Shown in pieces: positions 10,780-22,165 of a stretch of 64,000 bases of DNA (the stretch's first letter is position 1; every line of letters begins with the position of its first letter). Source of the DNA: Diphasiastrum complanatum (taxonomy: Eukaryota > Streptophyta > Lycopodiopsida > Lycopodiales > Lycopodiaceae); assembly GCA_029204225.1 (NCBI GenBank), contig MU831986.1, positions 1-64,000 of the forward strand, read 5' to 3'. The notes beneath the pieces were generated by a model. The model saw nothing but the letters and a program-made list of their open reading frames with translations. It made no database searches and was not told where the DNA came from. A program made the translations under genes and the position numbers.

Positions 10780-10870
10780 TGGATGGATGCCAGCGCATTA
10801 TGGCCAATCAGACTACTATAATTTGCGACCTAATAGCTATCCTACTGGATGTGAGTTAATTGGTTAGTAT
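10780..10870 (+). repeat. LTR-start-like sequence shared with 19270
   Basis: GGATGGATGCCAGC followed by CA(T/C)TAT, then GACCTAAT and TCCTACT occurs here and again at 19274-19340 in the same order. It lies just after the RNase H piece of the copia fragment, where a 3' LTR would begin. The sequence after it, to about 11090, is non-coding and LTR-like. Confidence 0.5.
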
Positions 10871-11504
10871 AAATATCTGATGATAATCAAACACTATCTT
10901 AGCTAGCATTTTAGAAGCTTAGTTTCTATCTTAGCTTTGTATTCATATTCACGCTTATTGCTTATCAGCGAAAGTGCATCAGACAGAGTTTTCAGTTACT
11001 CAGAGATAGCTTAGAGTACGCGGTTTCTATCTGCAATTATCTTGTGCTCATCATCATTTGATTTGTACATGTTACATGTTGAATCAATCTATCCTTTTAT
11101 TGCGTTCAGTATTATGTCAGAATGTATGCATATATGTGACTGTTTTGTAATTGATAATGTCTTATCATTTTGTCTGATAATTTAATACTTCATTGTTTGT
11201 TTGGCTATGAAATCACTATAGTATTGATGATTTCAAAGTTAGTCACTATAAGATTGAACGTGACTTCTGTCATTACGTTTTTGTTCAATATTAATAGGCA
11301 TAGTCATGCATTAGGAAAGGAGAAACAATTTCGTTGCGCTCGATAAGTTGCTTACAGCCTTCGGCTTGTCAAACTGACTCACTTCTTTTCACCATCTCCC
11401 TTTTTTCAACACAAACAATGTCAAGGGCTCCATATAGAACAAAAATACAAACTTCCGGGCAACAACATCAGAAATATACTTTTTGTTAGCTTTTGCTTTT
11501 GGGA
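10871..11504. other. No supported gene
   Basis: Non-coding, AT-rich. The first half may be the rest of the copia LTR. Nothing else recognised. Confidence 0.3.
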
Positions 11505-11790
11505 ATCTATCCATGCATGCATAGTAAAGCACCATTCATGCATAGTAAGACACGTTGACCTTATGGATCATGCATTGTTTGTATGACTTTGTAGAAATTT
11601 TTATGGAACATGCATTGTTTGCATGCCTTCATAGGATTTTTTTAATGGGAACAGATGCATGTCAATCTAGCCCTCAACCAAGGTTCAGGCCTTAAAAGTT
11701 TAAGTGGGCACCATAGAGTATTCTTTAATGTTGATTTTTTTTTTTTCCAAACTCCATTACCTCACCACATAGTATTCCCTTTGCAAGGCA
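11505..11790 (+). repeat. Left copy of direct repeat flanking the chromodomain fragment
   Basis: Contains ATGCATG words, then GCATGTCAATCTAGCCCTCA, CCTTAAAAGTTTA, TTTAATGTTGAT and a CCAAACTCCATTA block, ending in GGCAAGGC. The same blocks recur in the same order and orientation at 13120-13370. Identity is imperfect (by eye about two thirds). The two copies bracket 1.3 kb that holds coding remnants on the minus strand. Confidence 0.7.
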
Positions 11791-12029
11791 AGGCAAAATT
11801 CAATACTCAGACATATGCTGATAGAACAAAGTCAAGCACCCTCTTTTGCTAATTCACAGGACTACATTTAGACACCCTTCATATCCTCATCCTAAAAGTG
11901 CATTCTAAGACGCATGCAAATGAAAGCATAACGACTCATGTGTCAAAACGATGTCAGGATTCATGACTCAATTAATCACATGCTGAGAGAGTATATCTAA
12001 TTTCAATCGAAATGAGTTGTAAATAATAC

Positions 12030-12192
12030 CTTGTGAACTCTTTTCTTCCTTATAGACTCTACTTCATAGTAGCCTTCCCCTAATGGCATACTAGTCCTGT
12101 CATCGTCGTCATCCATCCCCTCTTCAGACTCATTGTCTTCATCATCCTCAACTTCCTTTGGGGATGAAGGGCCACTTGGAGTCCTCACTTCT
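12030..12192 (-). pseudogene. Chromodomain gene fragment, LHP1/HP1-like (first part of domain)
   Basis: The minus strand encodes an acidic run (EDDEDNESEEGMDDDDD) followed by GEGYYEVESIRKKRVHK. This is the start of a chromodomain in the style of plant LIKE HETEROCHROMATIN PROTEIN 1 (acidic stretch, then EG-F/Y-YE-IE-IR-KR-R-G). It ends exactly at AAG followed by GTATTA, a good splice donor, at the place where LHP1 genes have an intron. The second half of the domain (YL.KW.GW) is not found within the window on this strand. So it is either exon 1 of a gene with a very long intron or a captured or truncated copy. LHP1 binds H3K27me3. Confidence 0.6.
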
Positions 12193-12228
12193 TTGTTCTC
12201 TTTATTGTCTCAATAGGAATCCTAGTAG

Positions 12229-12545
12229 CTACCAAAAAGCCATCAGACTTGTCATATACTTGCGAATCTCAAATTTACTAGTGCCTTGTTTAGTAGCCGA
12301 TGACTTCTGCAACTTGCTTGAACTCCTCTGGTACTTACGAGGTGTAGAGGCTCTTCCATTCACTTCCTTTACAAAATCAAAGGGTTTGCTTCGCCTTGAT
12401 AATGAATCCCTCTTAGAAATAGAGCTAATTGGCTTCATGAATTGAACAAGGTGAGCTCGACCCTTTGGTCTAACACGTTCATTTTTCCCAAATTGCTCAT
12501 GGTTGGCCTTGCTCACATCTTCAATCTCGCCTAAGTGGTCTCTGG
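12229..12545 (-). pseudogene. Coding-like remnant upstream of the chromodomain fragment, unidentified
   Basis: An open minus frame of about 100 codons is rich in K, R and S, with NERVRPKGRAHLVQFMKP and SKRDSLSRRSKPFDFVKEV. It ends at a stop 40 bases before the acidic part of the chromodomain piece. Composition looks like a disordered nuclear-protein segment, and it could be an N-terminal exon of the same gene. I do not recognise a domain. Confidence 0.35.
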
Positions 12546-12623
12546 AAGCAGGAACTGAGCGTGGATGTCACTCCATGAATTAACCAAGTACTGTAGTCAC
12601 AATTTCCTCGAGATTTTTTGACT

Positions 12624-12850
12624 TCAACTAATTCCCAATACCCTATTTCTCAATTTTTTAGCAAATGCTTGCTGATGCACTTCTAGAGTTTCCAAAACAA
12701 TTGCAATTGTGGTAAACCATTCTTCAATAAGTTTTAAATCAAACTGTAACTCATCTCGTAGCTGTTGACTCCCTCTTCTTGCGATCTTGTAAAGGGTAGA
12801 AAATTTTGAAATAGTCCTCTTCACATAATGGCTCTTATTTGAACTAGCCC
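12624..12850 (-). pseudogene. Short helical coding-like remnant, unidentified
   Basis: A minus frame of about 65 codons contains LRDELQFDLKLIEEWFTTIA and LETLEVHQQAFAKKLRNR, predicted amphipathic helices. It lies further upstream of the chromodomain fragment in the same orientation. No family recognised. Confidence 0.3.
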
Positions 12851-13119
12851 ACGATCACTAACTATCGAGCTCTATCATCTAAGTAAAATAAAAATAGGGT
12901 TTAGAAAACATAACAATTTGCCATCATCGGTCAGGGAACAATTGGCATCGCAAGAAAATGTTGGATCAGGAGAGAGAAGGTTGGATCGAGAGAAAGAACG
13001 AAAAAATATTAGAAAACACAAGCCCATGCACTACCATCGCATCAAACTGGATATTTTTTCATTCTCTCAGGTAAAGACTGGATTTTTACCCACACCCAAA
13101 AGCACACTTGCAAATTCAT

Positions 13120-13370
13120 AAAAACATGCATCAATGATAGGTTGACAATGTCCAATCATGCACGATTTGCATGTCTTCCTACAATTTTAAATGGCAACAA
13201 ATGCATGATAGTTTAGCCCTCACCCAAAGTCCAAGCCTTAAAAGTTTAGATCGCCCCCAAACCCCCCCCCCCCACCCAACCACATACTAGCTTTTAATGT
13301 TAAATTTATTCTAAACTCCATTAACTAACCTCACGAGTCGTAGTATTGCCTTAGGCAAGGCCAAAAAGTG
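13120..13370 (+). repeat. Right copy of direct repeat flanking the chromodomain fragment
   Basis: Shares ordered blocks with 11505-11790 (ATGCATGATAGTTTAGCCCTC, CCTTAAAAGTTTA, TTTTAATGTTAA, AACTCCATTA, TAGTATTGCC, AGGCAAGGC). A C-rich tract at about 13262-13274 is special to this copy. Confidence 0.7.
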
Positions 13371-13539
13371 ACACTTGAGTTTTAGCAAATGTGACAATAG
13401 CTTTTAATTAATAGATTTGCTTTCTTCATGTGTGCGTCACACGAGGTAATGTCAAGTGAAGTGTAGATTTTGCATTTTTGAAGATGATTTTTCTCCACAA
13501 ATTTTTTGAGGGTTTGATTGTTGCAAACTTAGTGAAGTA

Positions 13540-14389
13540 CAGTGAACCCTGGATAAATGTTACCTCTTTATATGTTAACCCTGCGTATTAATTAAATTTT
13601 TGCTACTCCCAGTGATTTTACACAAGAGAAGTGTTAATTGTTAATTGTTAAATTAATTTACTGTGCCTTGAAAAATTTACCCTCTTTATATGTTATTTTA
13701 CAGGACAAAGGGCATTCTCCTAGCCCACCAGCCCACATTTAGGGTCAGACCAACAAAATTTTTTAGGGCATGCCTCCAGTCCAAATTTAGGGCAATCCCT
13801 TCCACCATTCTTAAAAGGCTCCCATTCTCGAAAGGGTCCCCTCCCATTCACGCTCTTTTCACAGGCTCCCATTCTCGAAAGGCTCCCTCCCATACACACC
13901 TCATTAGCCCGCCATAACTATGCTCAACAGGCTACGGCTCATCGGCTCATCAAACACATTTTCAGCGCCATCACCACGCTTAACAGCTCATCAAACACAT
14001 TTTTAGCGCTCATCGGAGATTTTTAGCAGTCCACCAAGCTCATCAAACGTTTTCAGCTACGGCACATGTCCAGCTCATGATTTCAAGCAGTGATTCCTTC
14101 CATCACGGCTGGTGCTCCATCGTTTCAGCTCTTCAAAGATTTCACTCCAGCTTTGTTGGTGCTCCTCAACAAATGCAGCACACAGAAGGACATACAGAGC
14201 CATCATCTTGAACAAAGCCACATTTTTGTTTCATTCTCGCCATTCTGATTCGATGCATATATATTCCCTTCGAATATGTTAATTTTTTTTTCACCCTGTT
14301 TATGTGTTATATATGTGTTATAGTGTTAAGTCTCTATATTAGTTATGTTTTTGCGAATCCCAAGAAGTAACATTTATCCAGGGTTCACT
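13540..14389. mobile_element. Non-autonomous TIR element, Tc1/mariner-pogo-like ends
   Basis: The left end starts CAGTGAACCCTGGATAAATG and the right end is its reverse complement (CATTTATCCAGGGTTCACT), 23 matching bases in all. TA lies directly outside both ends, fitting a TA target duplication. The 850-bp interior has no transposase, only repeats such as three copies of CTCATCAAACACATTTT-like sequence (13945-14060). A related end is at 54142. Superfamily assignment rests on the CAGT start and TA only. Confidence 0.7.
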
Positions 14390-15484
14390 TAGTATGGATC
14401 CAGCAGCATTGAGCTTTCTAATTCCGTTTTCGTGGTCTTCAACACACAACATGACCTACCTGCATCCATGGTGTCTTTGCATCCGCCAGGCGTGGACGCT
14501 GGCAATGAAGAGGATGCTAGGAGGAGGAGGAGGGAGTGGTCGGAAAGTATCGAGGCTGTCCTACAAAAGGTGTTGAGTAAAGAAGCCCGGATATGGAATG
14601 GATCTTTCATCCGTGGAGGGGTCCCTTCACACGTACAGCGGGTTGGTTTCTTGACCTTTTGTGGAATTCGATGGGGGTAGCTTTATTATTCTTCAACATC
14701 TCAACCTGCTGCAGACGCTCATGTCAAGTCCTGCAACTGTAACTGATCAAGTCTGACAAGATCAACCTCTTTATTTTGATAGATAGCCCGGATAGTGCAG
14801 TGGTTTCATAAATTTGAAGGACTTGGTAAAAGTGAGCATCAATCAACAAGGGGCCCGAGCTCTTACAAACTATGTATGCCTTATTAAAGGAACCGTGGGA
14901 TCTTCTCTCATGGAAAGCAACACACCTGCAACGGTTGCAACGAAGCCACACTACTTCTTGGAGCTTGATGTCAACAACACCGTCCTGAACTTTCTGGAAG
15001 AAGAGCTGGAGTTTTGGTGATCTGACCAACTCCTAAGACATCCCCTGAGCTGAGGGATGAAGAGTTTTTGTCTACAGATATATTGCATTTTTTCACAGGA
15101 GATCATTCGACTGACATCGTGAAGAGCTATCTCAAGAAGTCGTCGTTCTCAATGCTCTGTCAGCAGCTTCTACATGTAGCCAGTGATGACATGCTGCTTA
15201 AGTTTGTAAATGACCTGGGGTCAGACCTCTCACAAGGTTATGACGGTTGTAGAAATCAAGAGGATTGGACATATCAGAGAGATGGCAGAGTCAAATGCTG
15301 ACAGAAGAATCAAGAGTCGTATGGATTGGTAGGTGTAAAAAGGAAGAGCTTAAAAGAAGTGATGCTTTGTATAGCTATGGGCGAAACCCTTGGCGCATCT
15401 TACAAGAAGAGGAGGAGGGAAGATGCAACTGCTTTGAAGCAGCTTCTGAATGAGATCTCTGATAACCAAACACTGGGCACTTAG
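14390..15484 (+). pseudogene. Broken protein-coding gene, unidentified
   Basis: Several coding-like plus-strand stretches follow each other in different frames. At 14400-14680 there is SIELSNSVFVVFNTQHDLPA and EWSESIEAVLQKVLSKEARI. At 14810-15020 a helical, Leu-rich segment ends FLEEELEFW. At 15060-15240 there is DILHFFTGDHSTDIVKSYLK. At 15333-15484 there is ETLGASYKKRRREDATALKQ, ending at TAG. Intervening frames lack clear introns. The first piece faintly recalls AAA+ ATPase beta-strand/lid segments, which is not enough for a call. The upstream side abuts the TIR element. Confidence 0.4.
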
Positions 15485-16246
15485 ACACGAAGTGGTAAGA
15501 ATGAAGAAGACAATGCTCTGTAGATTTTTAGCCCTTGAGGCTGGGTTTTGTTGCATTGGTTGTAGATAGAGTCTACGGAGATCACGTCATCTGAAGCTTT
15601 GCTAGTAGAGAGTGGTATCAAGGTACCTATGTTATCTCTCCACATCACAGGAGGTCGAAGTTAAAAGCGGAAACACAAAAAGAAAAGTGGGAAGCATGTA
15701 AGGAAACAGAAGGGCCGAAAATAAAGCATGAGTTACTTGGAAAATGATGATGAAGTGACATGGAGTGACATTGAACCTGCTGATACCAAAGGTTGATCGC
15801 GTGATCAGTGCGGTTGGTGACTTGGACTCCCTGACATGGACTAAGGTACTTCTTCATCTTGCTCTAAGACATGGTTATAAGACTTTATTCAGTAGAAAGT
15901 TAGATTCTTCTTTCATAGGTTGTTGATGTGAAGGGATGAGATCCACTGTGCAGCTTGTTGAACGTTGGCTGTATAGACCATAAAAAATGGTCTATATTGT
16001 CCTCTCTTGGGATGGGCTTCGTACTTTGGCAGATGTTGCTGATCCCACGCGTGGTGACCTATTGCCTCGCTCTGCCTTCACCCTAGGAGAAGCGGCAGGC
16101 GTCGCAGCACAAGAGAAGGAAAAAAACTACTCCGACAGGCACTCCACTGATGCTTTTCTTCCTGACTATTGAGACTTATGGCACCTTGCATCGACGCTTT
16201 CAGGATTTTTTCGCATGTGTTTTCATCAGGCGGCAAAGCGTCTACC
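15485..16246. other. No supported gene; one short perfect palindrome
   Basis: At 15972-15996 TATAGACCAT is followed after five A residues by ATGGTCTATA, a perfect 10-bp hairpin. Otherwise the stretch has only short frames without recognisable domains. Confidence 0.4.
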
Positions 16247-16795
16247 AAAATGTAAAGTTCACTTTTTATTTTTAAACAGTTGCACAAATATGAATTTACT
16301 ATTTTTGGAAAGTCACGTTTCAAAAAAAAAAAACCTGCACGGTATTTACGACGGGTAAGGTCCACAAGTGGGGAACTTCCGCGGCTGGGAGGCGTCCTTA
16401 GGTTGCCGCCCTCGGGTGCTTCCCATTGTAGAAGGCCCCCACCTTGGGGCCTTACCCTATATATAACATTTGACTAAAAAGTCAAATTTCATTGAATTTC
16501 ATTCATAATTATATACGTGTAAGACTCTCACGCACATAATCAATGATGTACTCTTAACTAATGAAATCTTAAATTTGGATGACAAAAGTATAGGGTAAGG
16601 CCCCATGACGAGGGCCTTTCGCAATTGGAGGCGCCTCCAAGTCGCGGAAGGGCCCCGCCCGTGGGCCTTATATGTCGTAAATACCATGCATGTTTTTCTT
16701 TTAAAATTTTTATTTTATTTTTAGAACGAAAAAAATAGTAGGTTCAAATTTGTGCGATTTTTTAAAAATAAAAAACGAATCTTACATTTTTGTAA
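16247..16795. mobile_element. Foldback (long inverted repeat) element
   Basis: The inner arms are GC-rich: GGTATTTACG at 16341 pairs with CGTAAATACC ending 16685, and GGGGCCTTACCCTATA (16446 onward) pairs with TATAGGGTAAGGCCCC (16589 onward). The inverted repeat continues outward in AT-rich sequence: GCACAAATATGAATTTACTA near 16275 matches the complement of 16710-16760, out to about 16247 and 16795. Arms are roughly 200 bp with a spacer of about 125 bp. No coding potential and no convincing target duplication. A further small hairpin (TTTTGTAAGGTGTT / AACACCTTACAAAA) follows at 16789-16840. Confidence 0.75.
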
Positions 16796-16999
16796 GGTGT
16801 TTCATTCATTTTTAAAAATAGTAATAACACCTTACAAAATTGTGTAAGGTATTTATTGCTGCTATAATTTTTCAATAGTAATTTCAAGTGCAAAATTATG
16901 CCAATTAAGGCAACCTCCAAATACACTGCAAAATTTGAGGTTTTTACACACACATAAATCACAATTTTCATAAAGCTATTACATTTTATGTCTTAAAAT

Positions 17000-17632
17000 A
17001 TAAAATAGTTGAAGACCAAAAACTTTGGAGTATGGATTAACAAAAAGCATCAATTCTTACAAATCAGTTATGATTCATTCTTAAATTCAGAGTTGCAAGA
17101 CTGCTAGTATCATGTGCAATAGTCTCACTATCTCCAGTAGAGGAAGATATATCATCTCATCATCTAATTTAGTGTGCTTTCCCAATATGTCTTTTTGTAG
17201 AAGGATTATACGAGCGATATAACATTTCGCTAGGTAATTTGCCTTTCTAGATGTAAGTCTATTTTGTCTCTTTAACATTATGTGGGCAAATCTACTTCAA
17301 AGCATCTCACAAGGAGAGGAGCTCTAGCTGCTGCAACAAGGTGGTGTCAGCATCATAGTCCTCTTACCATTGCACCCCGTTCACTACTCCAAAGCATGTG
17401 GGGATATTTCTTTAGAATTCATTCACCAGCTGCCATATTAAAGCTTTGGAACTGGTGACAAATTGCATGACATTTGATGCTCCTACTCAATCGCTTGAGA
17501 GTCTGAGACCATATTTGAACTAGATTGTCTACAATCTTTTGATGGCCGAAAAAATCAAAGGAGTTAACCAAATACGTCTTATTTCTAGAATAAGCAAGAC
17601 ATCCTTGAAGAGCTCCATTTCTAATGTTAGTC
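17000..17632 (-). pseudogene. hAT transposase remnant (DUF659 type), downstream part
   Basis: The minus strand directly left of the gypsy insertion gives, with frameshifts, RNGALQGCLAYSRNKTYLVN, SFDFFG, then NVMQFVTSSKALIWQLVNEF and NIPTCFG. The order (N.PL.N.LA.S..G..FL...D.SG, then NV.QVVTD.A.N..A...L....P..FW) is that of DUF659-containing hAT transposases. The upstream part lies at 23370-23620, on the other side of the inserted element. Confidence 0.65.
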
Positions 17633-18593
17633 TATTACAAGTGAAGTCAGAAAGTCCTCCTAATCCAAGGTAGTGTTTCCAAAGGTCCTCCATGTATCTT
17701 GCAAGCTCCAAGATGCTCCTCAACTCCAAGCTAGGATGCTTCCACCTACAAGTAAAGATCTTCAAGCCTCCATGGATCTCTCCTCCACCTGTGTCTCTAA
17801 TCTTAATCACAAAGGTAGATAACAAGTGGCCTTAAGTATTCACCATTCAACCATAGCTAGCTAGCACATGCAATCCTACAACTTGGCTAATCTAGCACCC
17901 CCTGGCTAACCAATAACTATTCAAACTCTATTTATGTCCCATACCATAAGCAAGATCCAAACCCTAAGCATACTGCCACAAACCCTAGCATACTCAAGAT
18001 CCAAACCCTACTTATGTCCCATACCATAAAGAGTTGGAAACTCAATGGACACTTAAGAAGGGCGCCCTCCTACTAGGTCTCATTGCCCCCAAGTTGTGCT
18101 CGTATACTTTGGTCCAAGACCAATAAAGTGATATGGTTCAAGGTTGAGGCTCAATGTCTAGAAAATAGCCAATACACCCATGGTAATGACTTTCTAATAC
18201 CTCACAAGGTTCCATACCTCCGACCAAGGCATAGACACCTACTTGACCTTATCCAAGGACACTAGTACCTTAATCTAAAGACACATACTCTTAATCCTAA
18301 GGGTATCCCTTATCCAAGGATAACTTGATTCCATACCTCCGACCAAGGTATAGTCACTTGTCTGTCCTTATCCAAAGGCACCTACCCTTACTCCTAAGGA
18401 TATCCCTTATCCAAGTGTAACTTGATTCCATACCTCCGACCAAGGTATAGTCACTTGTCAACCCTTATTCAAAGGCGCCTACCCTTCATCCTAAGGGTAT
18501 TCCTTATCCAGGGGTAACTTACCGTTTAGCCCCCAACACTAATGGGACTTATAGGGGTCACTGAAGTACTACTAGTTATATAGGAATGTAAAT
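17633..18593 (-). repeat. 3' LTR of the 17.6-23.4 kb gypsy element
   Basis: Aligns with 22179-23364 over its whole length except for about 220 bp missing here between AAACCCTA and GAGTTGGAAACTCAATGG. It contains a tandem array with CCGACCAAGG at 18220, 18339 and 18436 (spacings about 119 and 97 bp). The same array with the same spacings is in the other LTR. Confidence 0.93.
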
Positions 18594-18825
18594 TTCTTCT
18601 CCCTAAATTTAAATTTTTCCTTGTAGGAAAAAAATTGAAAAACTTTTATGGAGAGCAGTCTCTTTTTCCCAGGTATCCTCTTCTTCTAAGTTGCCCCTCC
18701 AGCTAATCCCGAAGCACTCTATTCCTTAGAATTTTCTGCTGGTCGGCTATTAACAATCGCCTCAGGTTCAAGTGGTCCACTCGCGGACTCATCACAAAGA
18801 ATCTCGACTAGATCTTCCACGGGAA

Positions 18826-19012
18826 CTAGGGTTTCCCCAACCCCAACGAGGGTTTCAACTTACTAACGTGGAAAACAAGATGATTTCCAATGTTAGTTGG
18901 AAGGTCTAGTCTGTATGCGACCTTGTTTATCACTTGGATAACCTTAAAAGGGGCACACTTACCAGTTTTCAAGCCCCTAGAGTGACTAGGGACCCTCAAA
19001 AACACCCAATCG
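18826..19012 (-). pseudogene. Gypsy integrase C-terminal end (GPY/F-like module)
   Basis: Minus frame DWVFLRVPSHSRGLKTGKCA, PFKVIQVINKVAYRLDLP, then HLVFHVSKLKPSLG and a stop. This is the standard gypsy integrase tail (GD.VFLR..... LK.G K..P.F.GPF.V...I..VAYRL.LP....H.VFHVS.LK). It sits at the 3' end of the element just before the LTR, where expected. Confidence 0.88.
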
Positions 19013-19261
19013 TTGTGTTAGATTATTCCTCTACTAATCGACTAATCGACATTTTAATCTTCGTCCAACTCATTATCCAGACCTGCAGTTTTCTTCATGT
19101 TTTTCCACAATCTGCAGAACTACCCGACAATCGCTCACAGATGGATTCGACTTATAAATGTTTGAGCATGATTCAACAAATATTTTGTCGAGGCAAAGAT
19201 AGTTTATTGTTTTTCTTAATTGAAGCCACAGAATTTTTGAGAAAATTCAACTCGACGGATG

Positions 19262-20340
19262 TCAGCTCACTTTGGATGGATGCCAGCTCACTATCCATTT
19301 GACGACCTAATTAGTTGTCCTACTATTGGACACAATCTCGTGCAAGGTGACCCTCGCCAATGCATTTGCAGCACAAGTTCTTTTTACGAGCTTCAGCTAT
19401 ATCCTTGCCACCCTGATGGTTTTTTATCGTCTGTATTGATAGGCCAGATAGAGCCGACTTGGCAGGATTAGCTACTGCTACAGACTGTAGTATGATTCTC
19501 TTCCAAGCCCCAGATCAGCTACTGCAGATCTGTTGTAAAATTTAAACTTGTAAACAATAGATAATGTTGAATAAAACAACAACAAAATTTATCTACTGAT
19601 AGCATGCATTCTGATAGTGCAGATCGTACACATTACTGAACAGAACATTGAGAAAATTGCTTCTATTATTAGAGCTGAATTTACAATACAATTCTTGAGC
19701 AATGTCTATTTCCCAGATCAGCACGCTAGCGCGAGAGAGATATTCTCTTCTCGCGAATGATAAGACTAGCTACTGCTAATCTGTAAACTCACTCTGGAGC
19801 TATCTCAAATTGTTTGTTCGTGTGTTCGTGACTGTCTTGTGTATCCTTTGTTGATCCCTTTATGTGATCAATCCAGAGAACTGATTAAGTTAGAAGATCT
19901 AATCAAAAGAAATGCATTAGCCTTAAACAAAACTGATTCCAGTTTTCTGTTGTTGTCATTTGTGAATCATCCGTCTTCTGTCCGTTGCGCTCTGGCCTTC
20001 ACGCTGCAGACAATCGCTTTTTTCTTTTTGCGACTTTAAGAGTTGTGTCGCCTTTTCAAGGGCACCTTTGGTTTATGCCAAAAAGACACCTTCTGAATTT
20101 TAAGGGCACCTTCGCTTTTCAGTGTCGATTTTTTCGCAAACAGGCAAAAAGATCGGGTCTAAACCTTTCTAGGGCATTTTAGCGACGGTGTTGGGAAAAG
20201 TTCTCAAAATTATTTTCTAAGTGTTTCAGACCTAGGGATGAATTTCTCTCATGACCCAAAAAAGCGAACTGTGTGACAAAACAGTTCAAAAAATGCAGAC
20301 TGTGCGAAACTAGCTCAAAATGCACAGTCGTGAAAAAACA
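19262..20340 (+). repeat. LTR-like sequence nested in the gypsy element
   Basis: Non-coding sequence occupies the place of protease, RT and most of integrase. Its start (GGATGGATGCCAGC, CACTAT, GACCTAAT, TCCTACT) matches 10784-10845 next to a copia RT fragment. Later parts (to about 19870) resemble a copia LTR with AACAAAATTTATC and TCTTGTGTATCC. I cannot define its ends or a target duplication. Confidence 0.45.
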
Positions 20341-20396
20341 AAGGAAAAAATAAGGAAAAATGCTAAGGCTTTAAAAGATAGAAACTCTTGGTTATT

Positions 20397-20990
20397 TCAG
20401 TTTTTAAAGTTTTTTTTGGTTTTCTTAGGATTGTTGGAATTGAGATGTGTTTCATTAACAACTTCTCTATCATTCCCCTTGAATTGAAAATCTTTATTAG
20501 GCTCATTAGGCTGGTGACCCTTAGATGGCTTAGGCGTGTCATCAAAATACTTTGCAACCCTAATAGCATCCTCTAGGGTTTTTGGATGGTTCTTACGAAC
20601 ATCCACTTGGTAATCTTTTGGTAACCCATCAATAAATATTAACATTTGTACCTTTGGTGGAATGTCACTATAAAGTGGATTCATGTACTCATGAAAATCT
20701 TGAACAAACTGTTCCAAAAGTGCTCATAGTCATCTAATAGTGACAAGAAGTATTTCCTAAAAACTATGCAAAAATCATCCGATGTACAAGGTTGATTGTC
20801 TTTTGCAACTAGGTCATCCCACTTACAGTGAACAACTTTTCACATTTAGGGAATTGGTTCATGCCAAAGTATTTGTTCCATACATTAAGTCATAAACTTA
20901 CCACTTGCAAGTTCCTATCTTTCTTCTCCCCCTTAAACAAATTTTACGGGAGGTGAAACTACATGCTTCTTCTAGTTGGCTAACCTAGAC
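20397..20990 (-). pseudogene. Gypsy gag fragment
   Basis: The minus frame 20397-20717 reads EQFVQDFHEYMNPLYSDIPP, MLIFIDGLPKDYQVDV, HPKTLEDAIRVAKYFDD, then a polar K/N-rich tail. This is the second half of a gypsy gag (F...Y......LP.....F..GL.......V....P.TL..A...A...). Upstream the frame shifts but FRKYFL continues it. No zinc knuckle remains before the frame ends. Confidence 0.8.
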
Positions 20991-22165
20991 CCTAAGTATT
21001 GGTTCCTTTGATTAGTTTCAAGAAGCTATTTATTAGTGGCTTGAATTTGTTGGTATAAAAGTTTAAGAGTTTGTGCCACATTGGATGAGTTTGATAGATC
21101 AAATGATGAGTTTTCATTGGTTTGATCCATTAGGGTTGTTTGTATGTTTTCCTATTATGCAAATACAACAACAAGTAATTCCACTTAAAATGATAGAAAT
21201 GCTTCAATTCTTACATAATCCAATGCAAATAAAAACATTTACTTCTACTCATTCAATACTTATTGTTTGTAAGTTCAATCCAAGTCTACTTTTTGCAAGC
21301 TCAATCCAAGCTTAAGAGAAAACTACACCAAGCAATTTCTTACTTTTGTCTCAATCCAAAGCAAAAATCAAAACAAATCTTTATGTGAAATTATTAACTA
21401 CTTCAAGCTAATGTTCACACAAAGTTCTCATTTCAATTTCATTTCCATTTGTCATTTCAAATTCAACACAAATTTTCACCTTTCTCATTTTCCTAGTTCT
21501 TCAAATCCATGAAACTAGTGACTAGAAATGGAAAACTAATGAAGTTTTATGAAAGTTTCACTTTTTTGAACTATTTTTCATATTTATAGGTCTAAAAATC
21601 TGAACTTCAAAATGACAAAAATCAAAACTTCAAAACTTTTTTAATGCATAAAGTTACACTACATTTTCCTTCCTACATTGTTCATATCATTAAATTAGTA
21701 GGTAGAAAGGTATAACTAATGAAGTCCTTATGAAAATTTTACTTTTCAGATCTGATTTTCAAATTAACAAGTCTAAAAAACAGAACTTTAAAATGAAAAT
21801 CATAAGTTTTAACACTTCATTTATGCAAAAAAAAAACACTAATTTTGATAAAAAAAAACACAAGTTAGAATCAATCTTTTTTCAAAAAAAATTTGTGGAT
21901 GTAGAAGAAGACTTCCTCTAATCAAATCCTTTTTTTCAAAAAAAATCCAAACCAAAAGCCCACAATCAAACTTCTCTAACATAATAAAAAATTAGTTCCT
22001 AAACAATTCAGCATTACTACTCTTTAATAAAAGAACTAGATTTATTGGATACTTCATCTACAAGCTTCCTACTACTAGAAAAGCTAATAATCTTTCCCAA
22101 AAAAAAATTAGTTTGTGACTTCATAGAACTTGAAGAAGGTTAGAAAAATTACCATCCTTTGTCTA

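Noticed and set aside
13690-13917. 75-codon plus frame inside the TIR element
   Set aside because: Pro/Ser/His-rich translation of local repeats; no transposase motif.
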